Shown here piece after piece: positions 17,336-26,760 of a stretch of 64,000 bases of DNA. Position numbers and translations under genes: made by a program. This stretch comes from Tepidamorphus gemmatus (lineage in GTDB: Bacteria > Pseudomonadota > Alphaproteobacteria > Rhizobiales > Tepidamorphaceae): the NCBI RefSeq assembly GCF_004346195.1, contig NZ_SMAK01000008.1:62001-126000 (forward strand), given 5' to 3'. The notes beneath the pieces were generated by a model, which made no database searches, was not told the DNA's origin, and worked only from the letters and a program-made list of their open reading frames with translations. Position 1 is the first letter of the stretch; each line of letters begins with the position of its first letter.

Positions 17336-18102
17336 GCGGCCACGACATCGGATTGCCCGCTCCCAATAGCGGCTGGGCGCTGTTCCTCGATTTCGACGGA
17401 ACCCTGGTCGAGATCGCCGAACGGCCGGATGCGATCCGCGTCGAGCGGCGACTTGCCGGAACGCTCGGACGTCTGTCGGGCCTGCTCGGCGGTGCAGTGG
17501 CGATCGTCAGCGGTCGGCCGCTGGCCGAGATCGATCGGCACCTGTCGCCGGCCAGGCTTCCTGCTGCGGGTCTGCATGGTCTCGAGCTCCGACCACGCCC
17601 GGACCGTCCGGGCCGCAGCCGGCGCGCCGGCGCGATCCCGCAGCAGGTGGTCGCGCGGCTTGAGGATTTCGCCGGCCGCGCCGGTCTCCTGCTCGAGCAC
17701 AAGGGCCCGGCAATGGCGCTCCACTACCGGAACCGGCCCGATCTTGCGGATCTCTGCCGTTCTGTCGTGCGCGAGGCCGTGCGCGACCTCCCGGATCTGC
17801 ATGTGCTCGATGGCAAGATGGTGCTCGAGGTCAAGCCGGCGGGCGGCGACAAGGGCCGGGCGGTGCGGGCGTTCATGCAGCATGCACCGTTCCGCGGACG
17901 TGTTCCGGTCTTCGTCGGCGACGACATCACCGACGAGGACGGATTCCGGGCGGTGAACGAACTGGGGGGCTTCGGCGTAAAGGTCGGCGCGGGACCGACG
18001 CTGGCGCGCTACAGGGCAGACTCCGTACCCGAGTTGCGGGCCTGGCTGGAACGGGCTGTGTCGTGTCTCGCCAACGGAGCCGGTAAGGGAGTCGAGGGGT
18101 GA
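17332..18102 (+). CDS. otsB: Trehalose-6-phosphate phosphatase OtsB
   Basis: 256 aa HAD-superfamily phosphatase that frees trehalose from trehalose-6-phosphate. DFDGTL (D20, D22) holds the nucleophile, followed by VSGRPLAEID, GLHGLELR, and GGDKGRAV with FVGDDITDEDGF as the metal motif. Start ATG 17332, with GGAG about 10 bases upstream and overlapping the end of the leader frame. Its own stop overlaps the GH15 start (GTGA). First structural gene of the otsB-GH15-otsA operon. Confidence 0.95.
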   Translation: MSGHDIGLPAPNSGWALFLDFDGTLVEIAERPDAIRVERRLAGTLGRLSGLLGGAVAIVSGRPLAEIDRHLSPARLPAAGLHGLELRPRPDRPGRSRRAGAIPQQVVARLEDFAGRAGLLLEHKGPAMALHYRNRPDLADLCRSVVREAVRDLPDLHVLDGKMVLEVKPAGGDKGRAVRAFMQHAPFRGRVPVFVGDDITDEDGFRAVNELGGFGVKVGAGPTLARYRADSVPELRAWLERAVSCLANGAGKGVEG

Positions 18103-19886
18103 GCGGACTGGATCTCGGACTTGTCGGCAACTGCGCGGTGAGCGCGCTGGTGGACAGTGTCGGGCGGATCGTCTGGTGCTGTCTGCCGCGCTTCGACGGG
18201 GATCCGGTGTTCCATGCACTGCTCGGCGCACCGCCCCAGGCCGACCGCCATGCGGGCGCCTTCACCGTCGATCTCGACGACCACATGCGGTCCGAGCAGG
18301 CCTACGATCCGAACACCGCCATCCTCAGGACACGGCTGTGGAGCAGCGCCGGCGACGGCATCGAGATCACCGATTTCTGTCCGCGCTTTGCCAGCCGCGG
18401 CCGCATGTTCCGGCCTGCTCAGCTCGTCCGCAGGCTGCGTCCGCTCACCGGGCGGCCGCGCATCACCGTGCGCGTGCGCCCGCGCTTCGCCTGGGGGCGG
18501 GAGGCGCCGGCGATCACGATGGGCAGCAACCATGTGCGCTATGTCGGCGCCGATCTGGTGCTGCGGCTGACGACCAACGCGCCGGTGACCTACCTCGCCG
18601 GCGAGGTGCCGTTCGTACTCGACGGGCCGATGGATTTCCTGCTCGGTCCGGACGAGACCGTCAGCGAGGGCATCGCCCCGCTGGCGCGCGAATTCGAGGA
18701 GGAGACCGCGAGCCACTGGCGCGGCTGGTCGCGTCGGCTCGCCGTGCCGCTCGAATGGCAGGATGCGGTGATCCGTGCCGCGATAACCCTGAAGCTGTGC
18801 ACCTTCGAGGAGACCGGGGCGATCGTCGCGGCGATGACGACCTCGATCCCCGAGGCGCCGGGGACGCAGCGCACCTGGGATTACCGCTACTGCTGGCTGC
18901 GCGATGCCTTCTTCGTGGTGCGGGCGCTGAACAGCCTGGCCGAGGTCGAGACCATGGAGACCTATCTCCGCTATCTCTACAACATCGTCCGCGACTGCGA
19001 CGGTCACGTCCAGCCCGTCTACGGCATCGCCCGCGAGCGCCACCTGGTCGAGACGGTTGCCGACAGCCTGCCCGGCTATCGCGGCATGGGACCGGTACGG
19101 GTCGGCAACCAGGCGCATGAGCACCTCCAGCACGACGTCTACGGCAACATCGTACTGGCAGCGAGCCAGTCCTTCTTCGACCAGCGCCTGTTCCGGCGCC
19201 CCACGCTCGACGACTTCCGCGATCTCGAACGCATCGGCGAGCGCGCCTTCGCGCTGCATGCCGTGCCGGACGCAGGCATGTGGGAACTGCGCACCCGGGC
19301 CCGCGTTCATACCTCGTCGAGCCTGATGTGCTGGGCAGCATGCGACCGGCTGGCCAGGATTGCGGCGAATTTCGGCTTGGCCGATCGCGCGCGCTACTGG
19401 TCCGCGCAGGCCGCGACGATCCACAAGGCGATCATCGACAATGCCTGGTCGCCCGAACGGGGAAGTTTCGTCGAGAGTTTCGGGGGCAGCGACATCGACG
19501 CGGGGCTGTTGCTGATGGCGGAGGTCGGCTTTCTCGATCCCTGTGACGCGCGCTTCGTCGCCACCGTCGACCGTATCGGCCGCGAGCTCCGGCACGGCAA
19601 CCACGTGCACCGCTATGCCGCCGCCGACGATTTCGGAACGCCGGCGACCGCCTTCAACATCTGCACCTTCTGGTACATCGACGCGCTCGCCCGGATCGGG
19701 CGGCGTGAGGAGGCGCGCGAGATGTTCGAGTCGGTCCTGGCGACACGCAATCCGCTCGGCCTCATGTCCGAGGACGTCGATCCGCGCACCGGCGAGCGGT
19801 GGGGCAACTACCCGCAGACCTATTCGATGGTCGGACTCATCAACGGCGCGATGCGCCTCAGCCGCCGCTGGGATTCCGTCGTATGA
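18099..19886 (+). CDS. Glycoside hydrolase family 15 protein (trehalase/glucoamylase-like)
   Basis: 595 aa: N-terminal beta-sandwich (about 1-200) and C-terminal (alpha/alpha)6 barrel. RTWDYRYCWLRDAFF, QAHEHLQHDVYGNIVLAA and GMWELRTRARVHTSSSLMCWAACDRLARI are the GH15 active-site blocks; the Glu of GMWE is the expected catalytic acid. It hydrolyses an alpha-glucoside; mycobacterial relatives act on trehalose, others on glucans. Its start (GTG 18099) overlaps otsB and its stop overlaps otsA (ATGA), so a possible trehalose hydrolase is made in fixed ratio with the synthesis enzymes. Actual substrate not provable from sequence. Confidence 0.9.
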   Translation: MSGLDLGLVGNCAVSALVDSVGRIVWCCLPRFDGDPVFHALLGAPPQADRHAGAFTVDLDDHMRSEQAYDPNTAILRTRLWSSAGDGIEITDFCPRFASRGRMFRPAQLVRRLRPLTGRPRITVRVRPRFAWGREAPAITMGSNHVRYVGADLVLRLTTNAPVTYLAGEVPFVLDGPMDFLLGPDETVSEGIAPLAREFEEETASHWRGWSRRLAVPLEWQDAVIRAAITLKLCTFEETGAIVAAMTTSIPEAPGTQRTWDYRYCWLRDAFFVVRALNSLAEVETMETYLRYLYNIVRDCDGHVQPVYGIARERHLVETVADSLPGYRGMGPVRVGNQAHEHLQHDVYGNIVLAASQSFFDQRLFRRPTLDDFRDLERIGERAFALHAVPDAGMWELRTRARVHTSSSLMCWAACDRLARIAANFGLADRARYWSAQAATIHKAIIDNAWSPERGSFVESFGGSDIDAGLLLMAEVGFLDPCDARFVATVDRIGRELRHGNHVHRYAAADDFGTPATAFNICTFWYIDALARIGRREEAREMFESVLATRNPLGLMSEDVDPRTGERWGNYPQTYSMVGLINGAMRLSRRWDSVV

Positions 19887-21253
19887 GCCGGCTCGTCGTC
19901 GTCTCCAACCGGGTCGGACCGATCCGGGACAGCGCCCGCGCCGGCGGTCTCGCGGTCGCGATCGTAGATGCCCTGAAGCGCCGCGGCGGCCTTTGGTTCG
20001 GCTGGTCGGGCCAGGTCACGGAGGAGGGGACGCATGGGCGGCTGAAGACGGAGGAGGCCGGCCGCATCAGCCTCGCCACCATCGACATCGACCAGTCGGA
20101 CTACGAGACCTTCTACGCGGGTTATGCCAACCGGACGCTGTGGCCGGTGTTCCACTATCGCCTCGACCTCGCCAGATTCGACCGTGACCTGCTGCGCGGC
20201 TACTGGTCGGTGAACGAGCGGTTCGCGGCCCGGCTGTTCCCGTTGCTGGGCCCCGACGACACGGTGTGGGTGCACGACTACCATTTCATGCCGCTCGCCG
20301 CGAAGCTCAGGGCGATGGGGGCGAAACACCCGATCGGCTTCTTCCTGCACATTCCCTTCCCGGTGCCGGAGGTATTGGCGAGCCTGCCGCGCTGGCACGA
20401 CCTGATGCGGGCGATGCTGGCCTACGACCTGATCGGCTTCCAGACCGAGCGCGACAGGCAGGCCTTCGTCCGCTACTTCCTCGAGGAGGAGGGTGGCAGC
20501 TTCGACGGCGAGTGGCTGGAGGTCAACGGCCGCCGTGTCCGCGTCGGCGTCTTCCCGGTCGGCATCGACCCGCAGGCGTTCCGGCGTTTTGCCGCCTCTC
20601 CGGAGGCCGAGCGGCAGGAGCAGCGCATGCGCCAGGTGCTCGGCGACAGGCTCCAGCTGATCGGCGTCGACCGGCTGGACTACTCCAAGGGAATCGTGCA
20701 GCGGTTCGAGGCATTCGGGCGCCTTCTCGAACAGTATCCCGAGAACCTCAACCGGGTGACGCTGCTCCAGGTCGCGCCGCCGTCGCGCTCGGATGTCGAG
20801 GCCTATGCCGACATCCGCGAGGGGCTGGAGCGGTTCGCAGGCCACCTGAACGGGCTCTACGCGGACATCGACTGGACGCCGATCCGCCTGATTGTCCGCG
20901 CTTTCCAGCGCCGCGCGCTGGCGGGCATCTTCCGGGCGAGCCGCGTCGGCCTGGTGACGCCGCTGCGCGACGGCATGAACCTCGTCGCCAAGGAGTATGT
21001 CGCCGCCCAGGACGATGCCGATCCCGGTGTGCTGGTGCTGTCGCGCTTTGCGGGCGCGGCCGAGGCGCTCGACGGTGCGCTGCTGGTCAATCCCTACGAT
21101 ACCGACGGCACGGCCGAGATGCTGCAGCGCGCGGTGACCATGCCGCTGGAGGAGCGCCGGGATCGCTGGCGGCGGATGTTCGAGGTCATCGAGCGCGACA
21201 GCGCCGAGAACTGGTGGACGAGTTACATGACCGCACTGCGGGCGTCCCGGTAG
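19883..21253 (+). CDS. otsA: Trehalose-6-phosphate synthase OtsA
   Basis: 456 aa GT20 glycosyltransferase joining UDP-glucose and glucose-6-phosphate. SNRVGPI with AGGLAVAIVDAL binds the donor phosphate region; VWVHDYHFMPLAAKLR, GIDPQAFRR, DRLDYSKGI and the GMNLVAKEYVAAQ loop are all present. Start ATG 19883 overlaps the GH15 stop; the longer open frame upstream lies inside GH15. Last gene of the operon. Trehalose here is probably an osmo- or desiccation protectant. Confidence 0.96.
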   Translation: MSRLVVVSNRVGPIRDSARAGGLAVAIVDALKRRGGLWFGWSGQVTEEGTHGRLKTEEAGRISLATIDIDQSDYETFYAGYANRTLWPVFHYRLDLARFDRDLLRGYWSVNERFAARLFPLLGPDDTVWVHDYHFMPLAAKLRAMGAKHPIGFFLHIPFPVPEVLASLPRWHDLMRAMLAYDLIGFQTERDRQAFVRYFLEEEGGSFDGEWLEVNGRRVRVGVFPVGIDPQAFRRFAASPEAERQEQRMRQVLGDRLQLIGVDRLDYSKGIVQRFEAFGRLLEQYPENLNRVTLLQVAPPSRSDVEAYADIREGLERFAGHLNGLYADIDWTPIRLIVRAFQRRALAGIFRASRVGLVTPLRDGMNLVAKEYVAAQDDADPGVLVLSRFAGAAEALDGALLVNPYDTDGTAEMLQRAVTMPLEERRDRWRRMFEVIERDSAENWWTSYMTALRASR

Positions 21254-21336
21254 CCTGCCAGCCGCTTCCGGACGAGGACGGATCGGCCGCAGGACCCTCC
21301 CCGCAATCGACCCTCGAGGTCCGTGGGATCGACCGA

Positions 21337-22512
21337 CTAGATCAGCCCGCGCTGCGCGAGGTTGCGCATCAGCGCGCCGACACCGAACGTCCAGGGCTCG
21401 ACATCCGGGCAGCGCAGTACCCGGTTCGACAGTCGCCCGAGGCGCGGCGAGGCGATGGTGACGATATCGCCGGGCTTGTGGGTGAAGCCCTCGCCCGGGT
21501 GGTCGCGATCCTCGATGGGCGCGAACATCGTGCCCAGATAGAGCACGAAGCCGTCCGGATACTGGTGATGCTTGCCGATCGTCTGGGCGACGATATCGGC
21601 CGGGTCGCGGCTGATCCGGCTCATGTCGCTCCTGCCCTCGAGCCGGAACCCGTCCTCGCCGACGATTTCGAGGCCGACGCTGGCTGAGCGCAGGTCATCG
21701 AGGCCGAAACCGCCGTCGAACAGCCTGAGGAACGGCCCGAGCGCGGCGCTGGCGTTGTTGTCCTTTGCTTTGCCGAGCAGGAGGGCCGAGCGACCCTCGA
21801 CATCGCGCAGATTGACATCGTTGCCAAGTGTCGCGCCGATGATCTGTCCGGCGCTGGTCACGACCAGCACGATTTCGGGCTCCGGATTGTTCCAGGTCGA
21901 CATCGGGTGGATGCCGACCTCGGCGAGATGGCCGACGGCGGCCATCGGCTGCGCCTTGGTGAACACCTCCGCGTCCGGCCCGATGCCGACCTCGAGATAC
22001 TGCGACCAGGCCTTCTTCTCGACCAGCATCGCCTTCAGCGCCATCGCCTGCTCGGAACCGGGCTTGAGCTTCGACAGGTCGTCGCCGATCAGCGCGGTGA
22101 TCTCGGCGCGGATCGCCGCCGCCCGGTCGGCCTCGCCGCGCGCCTGCTCCTCGATGACGCGCTCGAGCATCGAGATGGCGAAGGTGACGCCGGCTGCCTT
22201 CACCGCCTGCAGGTCGATGGGAGCGAGCAGCCAGGGCCGGGCCGGGTCACGGTCGGCACGCGGGGTGTTGGCGAGGATGTCGTCGAGCCGGCCGATCCGC
22301 CTGCCCTCGGCCGCCCGCGCGATCTCCACCGGTCGATCGCTCTCGCACAAGTCGCGCACCGTCGGGGCAATCTCGGAGATGTCGACGAGATCGTCGCCAC
22401 GCACCGTGACGACGGCGGGTCCGCCGACGTCCGGCCGCCAGACACGACCGACCAGCACGGCGTCTGCGGCATCCTCGGGCAGCGCGAAGCCAGCGGTGGT
22501 ATCGAAGCTCAT
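21337..22512 (-). CDS. FAH-family 2-keto-3-deoxy-acid dehydratase, XylX-like
   Basis: 391 aa fumarylacetoacetate-hydrolase fold. ALGPFLRLFDGGFGLDD and HQYPDGFVLYLGTMFAPIED are close to what I recall of Caulobacter XylX, the 2-keto-3-deoxy-D-xylonate dehydratase of the Weimberg route, including length. It would give alpha-ketoglutarate semialdehyde. Metal-binding acidic residues lie around NNPEPEIVLV. Start ATG 22512 with GAGGAAA upstream. It follows the lacI gene on the same strand (96-base gap). The semialdehyde dehydrogenase at 37933 would take the next step. Substrate stereochemistry is not readable. Confidence 0.7.
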   Translation of the reverse strand: MSFDTTAGFALPEDAADAVLVGRVWRPDVGGPAVVTVRGDDLVDISEIAPTVRDLCESDRPVEIARAAEGRRIGRLDDILANTPRADRDPARPWLLAPIDLQAVKAAGVTFAISMLERVIEEQARGEADRAAAIRAEITALIGDDLSKLKPGSEQAMALKAMLVEKKAWSQYLEVGIGPDAEVFTKAQPMAAVGHLAEVGIHPMSTWNNPEPEIVLVVTSAGQIIGATLGNDVNLRDVEGRSALLLGKAKDNNASAALGPFLRLFDGGFGLDDLRSASVGLEIVGEDGFRLEGRSDMSRISRDPADIVAQTIGKHHQYPDGFVLYLGTMFAPIEDRDHPGEGFTHKPGDIVTIASPRLGRLSNRVLRCPDVEPWTFGVGALMRNLAQRGLI

Positions 22513-22608
22513 CTGCGTTTCCTCGTCTGTCGTCGTCTGGGACCTGTCGGCGTCTGGGAAATGCCGTGCGGAGGGGTGCGGCGCGACACCATAGACCAAT
22601 CGCGCGGT

Positions 22609-23637
22609 TCACGCTTCCGGGATGTTCTCGCGGAAGATCGCCTGGATGCGGATGGCGGGCAGGTTCGGGGCGGGCTCGCCGCGGGCGGCCGCCAGCAGCC
22701 GGTCGATGGCATCGCGCGCCTCGACCCGCGGGTTCTGGTCGATCACCGCATCCATCGTGCCCGACAGCAGGTAGCGGCGCGTGTGCTCGGTCAGCTCGTG
22801 GCCGACGAAGACGATGTCGCGCGCCCGGCCGCGCTCCTCGAGCGCCCGGGCAATGCCGCGGTTGCCGGCGCCGATGTTGTAGATGCCGGCGAGATCGGCA
22901 TGCGCATCGAGCAGGGCGCAGGCCTCGCGGTAGCTGCGTTCGGTGTCGTCCTTGACCTCGCGCAGCTCGACGATCCGCAGGCCGGGGAACTCCTCGGCGA
23001 GGATGTGGCGGAAGCCCATCTCGCGCTCCTCGTGGCCGCGATAGCTGAGCGAGCCCGCAAACAGCGCGACATTGCCGGCGCGGGCGCCCACGAAGCGGCC
23101 GAGCAGGTGGCCGGCCAGCCGTCCGGCAGCGCGGTTGTCGATGCCGACATAGCCGATGCGCGGCACGTTGGCGATATCGGAAACCATCGTCAGCACCGGG
23201 ATTCCCGCCGCGCTGACCTCGCGGATCGCCTCGCGCACGGTCGGATGGTCGAGCGCGATCACGCCGACGCCGGAGGTCTCGCCGCGGATCTCGAGCAGCG
23301 TGCGGGCGAGCGCGTCCGGATTGAAGCCTTCGATCAGCCGAACCCTGACATCGGCCTGAGGCCCGCGCCATTCGGCCATCGCGGCGATCTGGGCGGCGAG
23401 CGTGTTCATGAAGGTGTTGGTGCCGCCGGGCAGCAGGAAGTCGATGCGGGTCGCGTTCGCCGGCCGGTAGCCCGTCTCGGCAACCATTGATCCGGGCAGG
23501 TAGCCAAGCCTTTCGGCCGTGGTCAGAACCCGGTCGCGGGTGCGCGAATGGACGCCCGAGCGATTGTTCAGCACCCGGTCGACGGTGGCGGTGCTGACGC
23601 CCGCTTCCCGCGCAATATCCGAAATCGTCGCCCGCAT
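22609..23637 (-). CDS. LacI-family transcriptional regulator
   Basis: 342 aa. Helix-turn-helix at the N-terminus, ISDIAREAGVSTATVDRVLNN, with hinge around residues 45-60, then a periplasmic-binding-protein fold for a sugar or sugar acid (VGHELTEHTRRYL, GTMDAVIDQNP). The gene is divergent from the ABC operon with 506 bases between and leads the XylX-like gene. The periodic CATCAT repeats on both sides of the intergenic region are its likely binding sites (inference). LacI regulators usually repress both themselves and the transporter until the sugar binds. Confidence 0.92.
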   Translation of the reverse strand: MRATISDIAREAGVSTATVDRVLNNRSGVHSRTRDRVLTTAERLGYLPGSMVAETGYRPANATRIDFLLPGGTNTFMNTLAAQIAAMAEWRGPQADVRVRLIEGFNPDALARTLLEIRGETSGVGVIALDHPTVREAIREVSAAGIPVLTMVSDIANVPRIGYVGIDNRAAGRLAGHLLGRFVGARAGNVALFAGSLSYRGHEEREMGFRHILAEEFPGLRIVELREVKDDTERSYREACALLDAHADLAGIYNIGAGNRGIARALEERGRARDIVFVGHELTEHTRRYLLSGTMDAVIDQNPRVEARDAIDRLLAAARGEPAPNLPAIRIQAIFRENIPEA

Positions 23638-23700
23638 GACCCGTCGACTCGCCGACTTCCTTGCCGATCATTGTGGGCTGCCACCGGGGCGCCGTCAACG

Positions 23701-23740
23701 ATCATGATGTAAAATGATGCAAAAGACATCAAAACCATCG
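23701..23740 (-). promoter_or_regulatory. Operator-like 10-base repeat array upstream of lacI
   Basis: Read on the minus strand in 10-base steps: CGATGGTTTT, GATGTCTTTT, GCATCATTTT, ACATCATGAT. It also contains the inverted repeat TGATG-N7-CATCA at 23715-23731. The array lies about 65-100 bases before the lacI start, where a promoter is expected, and mirrors the array at 24069. Confidence 0.65.
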
Positions 23741-24057
23741 CCGCGTCGATGGTGAGGCGTGCCGAGCGTCTGCCGCGCAGGCCGTGGCGCCTGCACTCCG
23801 GGCGGGGCGGTATGGGGCGATCCTCCGCCGCTGGCGGCAGGGGGGGCTGCAGCGCGGAAGGATCCGGCCGGATGCGGCCGGGCGGGGCGTCGTTCGCCAC
23901 CGCTGCCTCGGAACTCGCTGATTGAGCAGATGATTCCGGTTCGCTGGACGGTCAGCCGACGCCGCATGCGATTGGTTCGGCTGGTCGATGCGCCCGCCTC
24001 TGATGCCGTAACCCGTCTGTTGTCTGACGCGATATGCAGGCCAATTTGATGTGTCTG

Positions 24058-24087
24058 TTGACACGGCGGCATCATTATGCATCATAA
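24058..24087 (+). promoter_or_regulatory. Probable sigma-70 promoter of the ABC operon
   Basis: Consensus -35 TTGACA at 24058-24063, then an 18-base spacer and TCATAA at 24082-24087 as a weak -10. GTGTC-TGTT-GACAC (24051-24064) overlaps the -35. The -10 side lies inside the repeat array, so a protein bound there would block polymerase. Confidence 0.5.
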
Positions 24088-24108
24088 CCGATCATAAAAC
24101 ATCACGAC
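24069..24108 (+). promoter_or_regulatory. Operator-like 10-base repeat array at the ABC operon promoter
   Basis: Four consecutive 10-base units: GCATCATTAT, GCATCATAAC, CGATCATAAA, ACATCACGAC. The unit is about one helical turn, so all copies face the same side of the DNA. TTATG-CAT-CATAA (24075-24087) is a perfect inverted repeat within it. Located 36-75 bases before the binding-protein start. Confidence 0.65.
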
Positions 24109-24143
24109 GATGTTCGGGAGCAACGGTCCTAGGGAGGCTGGCC

Positions 24144-25763
24144 ATGTCTGGTCGGGGTAAGTTCGACGCGTCGCGTCGCAGGCTGTTGAAGTCCGGTGCC
24201 GCTCTGGCAGCGACGGCTGCGGTCGGCATTGCGCCGCGGTTTCTCGGTCTCGGTCACGCCTATGCCGAGGGCACGCTGGCGCCCGGCATGGTGGGCGGCC
24301 CCTGGGGTTTTCCGGGTGCCGAGCGCTACCAGTATGGTCCCGACACGCCGGAGGGGCGTGCGATCGAGGGCCTGAAGGCGCTGAAGGGGGCCGGCAAGGC
24401 TCCCGACAAGATCGTCATGATGCTGTCCGAGGGCTCCGTCGGGCATCTCACCAAGGCCTATCCGGCCGAAGGACCGACGGTTAAGGAGGTCTTCGAGAAG
24501 GAGACCGGCATCACCATCGAGATCGTCGGTGTTCCGTCCGGTCAGGAATTCACCAAGACGATGCAGGACATCGCCACCAAGGCCGGCGGGCTCGACATCT
24601 ACGCCGTCGAGTGGAACCGGCTGGGCGACCTGGCCGAGACCGGCGGTCTTGCCAATCTCGACGAGTTCGCCGAGCAGTACCGGCCCGAATGGGACGATCC
24701 GGAACGCGGTTACATGAATGGCGCCAAGGGCGTCAGCCTGCTCAACAAGTATCGCGGATCGATCTACGGCGTGTCGGTCGACGGCGACTTCCAGACCTGG
24801 ATCGTCCGCAAGGATCTGTTCGAGGATCCGGCCGAGCAGAAGGCCTTCGAGGCCGAATATGGCTATCCGCTGCGTTATCCGCGCACCTTCGCCGAGCTCG
24901 ACCAGATCGCCACCTTCTTCCATCGCCCGGACAAGGGCCTGTTCGGTTGCACCGACCTCAGGAACCAGGGCTGGGGCTACACCAACTGGTATCAGCGCTA
25001 TGTCTCGCTCGGCACGCCGAACCGGATGCTGTTCGACCTCGAGGCCAATCCGCTGATCAATTCACCGGAAGGCGTCCAGGCCGCGACCGAATACGTCAAG
25101 AGTCTCAGCTACCATTCGCCCGACGCGATCTCCTGGGGCTGGCCGGAGCAGTACGGCAACATGGCGGAAGGCGGCGCGGCGATGACCTGCGCCTTCTCCA
25201 ACATGCCGAAATTCCTCGACAACCCGGCCAATGCCGGATCCAAGGTCACCGGCAGGATGGATTCGATGCTGCCGCCTGGTCGCGAGCTCGATGGCCATCT
25301 GGTGCGCCGCAGCGTACTGTGGCTCAACCTCTCGGCCAGCGTCTCCTCCCAGTCGAAGCATCCGGAGGCTTGCTATCTGCTGCTGCAGTGGCTCGGCTCG
25401 AGCCGCATCTACTCGTGGATGACGGCGAACCCGGCGGGCTATTTCGATCCGTTCCAGCTCGCCAATTTCGACGATCCGCTGGTTCAGGAAACCTACCACA
25501 AGTATCAGGTGGACACGATCCGGGCGACGGCGGAGCGCAGCGTCCCGACGATCAACTATCCGGGCGCCACGGCCTTCCATAACGCGCTCGACGAGAACCT
25601 GGTGGCCGCCTGCACCGGCGCCAAGACCCCCGAGCAGGCGATGGAGGATACCGAGCGCGAGTGGAAGCGGATCGTCCGGCGGATCGGCGAGGACAAGCTC
25701 ACCGACGCGATCCGGACCAATGCCGAGGCCTGGCCGACGGTTCTCGATCCGGTCGACGCCTGA
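24144..25763 (+). CDS. ABC sugar-transporter binding protein, Tat-exported
   Basis: 539 aa, family 1 extracellular solute-binding protein, longer than typical maltose-type proteins and closer to rhizobial glycerol-type (GlpV-like) proteins. The N-terminus carries a twin-arginine signal, [19 protein letters not shown], with cleavage after HAYAEG (about 39). [27 protein letters not shown] and the aromatic-rich region 290-310 fit ligand binding. Start ATG 24144 with GGGAGG (24132-24137). First gene of the operon. Tat export implies folding in the cytoplasm. Ligand unknown: sugar or polyol. Confidence 0.88.
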   Translation: MSGRGKFDASRRRLLKSGAALAATAAVGIAPRFLGLGHAYAEGTLAPGMVGGPWGFPGAERYQYGPDTPEGRAIEGLKALKGAGKAPDKIVMMLSEGSVGHLTKAYPAEGPTVKEVFEKETGITIEIVGVPSGQEFTKTMQDIATKAGGLDIYAVEWNRLGDLAETGGLANLDEFAEQYRPEWDDPERGYMNGAKGVSLLNKYRGSIYGVSVDGDFQTWIVRKDLFEDPAEQKAFEAEYGYPLRYPRTFAELDQIATFFHRPDKGLFGCTDLRNQGWGYTNWYQRYVSLGTPNRMLFDLEANPLINSPEGVQAATEYVKSLSYHSPDAISWGWPEQYGNMAEGGAAMTCAFSNMPKFLDNPANAGSKVTGRMDSMLPPGRELDGHLVRRSVLWLNLSASVSSQSKHPEACYLLLQWLGSSRIYSWMTANPAGYFDPFQLANFDDPLVQETYHKYQVDTIRATAERSVPTINYPGATAFHNALDENLVAACTGAKTPEQAMEDTEREWKRIVRRIGEDKLTDAIRTNAEAWPTVLDPVDA

Positions 25764-25792
25764 ACTGGCGAACCTCCCTCCCGAGGCAGCCT

Positions 25793-25830
25793 GGAGGCGG
25801 GCGGCGCGGCCAGTCCGTGCCGCCCCCTCC
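25793..25830 (+). promoter_or_regulatory. Intercistronic hairpin after the binding-protein gene
   Basis: Stem of 12 pairs with one bulged C: GGAGG(c)GGGCGGC against GCCGCCCCCTCC, loop 13 bases. It follows the binding-protein stop by 30 bases and precedes the permease. Such hairpins usually protect the binding-protein mRNA so it is made in excess over the membrane parts. Confidence 0.65.
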
Positions 25831-25899
25831 GAAATGGCGAGATGTGTTGATGAGCGTGCATGCATCAGACCGCAGCCTGTTACACCGGAGCCCTGTGCG

Positions 25900-26760
25900 A
25901 TGACCGCGCGCCTCTGGCCCGAGATCGGCCGTTATGTCCTGATCTTTGCCGCACTGGCGATCACGCTGGTCCCGACGCTGTGGATGGTCTCGATGGCCTT
26001 CAAGCCGATCAGCGAATGGACTGCGAGCGGCGAGGCGCTGACCTGGTGGCCGAAGGAGCCGACGCTCGACAATTTCCGGTTCATCTTCGGCACGTCGAGT
26101 TCCGAACTCCTGGTCGCCCTGGAGAAGACCGCGTGGCGGCCGATCCTGGCCAGCCTGCTGTCGGCGACCTTCGGCACGATCATCGCAATGCTGTGCGGCA
26201 CTGCCGCCGCCTATGCCGTGTCGCGCTTCCGGGTCGGTGGCAATCTGCCGCTGTCGCTGATCCAGCTCAGGATCTTCCCCCCGATGGCGGTGCTGATCCC
26301 GGTGATGATCATGTGGACGTTTCTCGATCTCACCGACACCTGGTGGGGGCTGGCGCTGATCTACGGCATCGTCACGCTGCCGTTCTCGTTCTGGCTGATG
26401 AAGACCTTCTTCGACGAGATGCCGCGCGAGATTGAGGAGGCGGCGCTGGTCGAGGGGTGCTCCAGGCTTCGGGTCTTCCTGAAGATCACCTTTCCGATGA
26501 TGCTGGCGCCATTCGCGAGCTCTGCCCTGTTCGTCTTCATTCTCAACTGGTCCGACTATCTGATCGCGCTGCTGCTCACCACCAAGGACTGGGTGACGAT
26601 CCCGGTCTACATGGCGAGCCTGTCCTCCTCGATGACCGGCCAGCTCTACGGCGCCAAGGCTGCGCTTGGGCTGATCGCGGCGCTGCCGCCGGTCATCCTC
26701 GGAATCGCCATCCAGCGCTACCTCGTCCGCGGCCTGACCTTCGGGGCGCTGAAGCAATGA
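25900..26760 (+). CDS. ABC sugar-transporter permease (MalG-like)
   Basis: 286 aa, six hydrophobic helices. The EAA loop that docks the ATPase is [20 protein letters not shown] near residue 180. Start ATG 25900 with CCGGAG about 10 bases upstream; the longer upstream frame is not protein-like. Its stop overlaps the next permease start (ATGA). Works with the adjacent permease as a heterodimer. Confidence 0.92.
   Translation: MTARLWPEIGRYVLIFAALAITLVPTLWMVSMAFKPISEWTASGEALTWWPKEPTLDNFRFIFGTSSSELLVALEKTAWRPILASLLSATFGTIIAMLCGTAAAYAVSRFRVGGNLPLSLIQLRIFPPMAVLIPVMIMWTFLDLTDTWWGLALIYGIVTLPFSFWLMKTFFDEMPREIEEAALVEGCSRLRVFLKITFPMMLAPFASSALFVFILNWSDYLIALLLTTKDWVTIPVYMASLSSSMTGQLYGAKAALGLIAALPPVILGIAIQRYLVRGLTFGALKQ

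Larger units (their letters stand above)
23638..24143. other. 506-base divergent control region between lacI and the ABC operon
   Basis: No gene or RNA seen. Both ends carry AT-rich repeat arrays (listed separately) in otherwise GC-rich DNA; the middle, about 23745-24045, is ordinary GC-rich sequence in which I find nothing. Confidence 0.6.

Noticed and set aside
25850-25903. 17-codon frame overlapping the first permease start by ATGA
   Set aside because: No convincing ribosome site; the composition is not distinctive, so the overlap may be chance, unlike the one before otsB.
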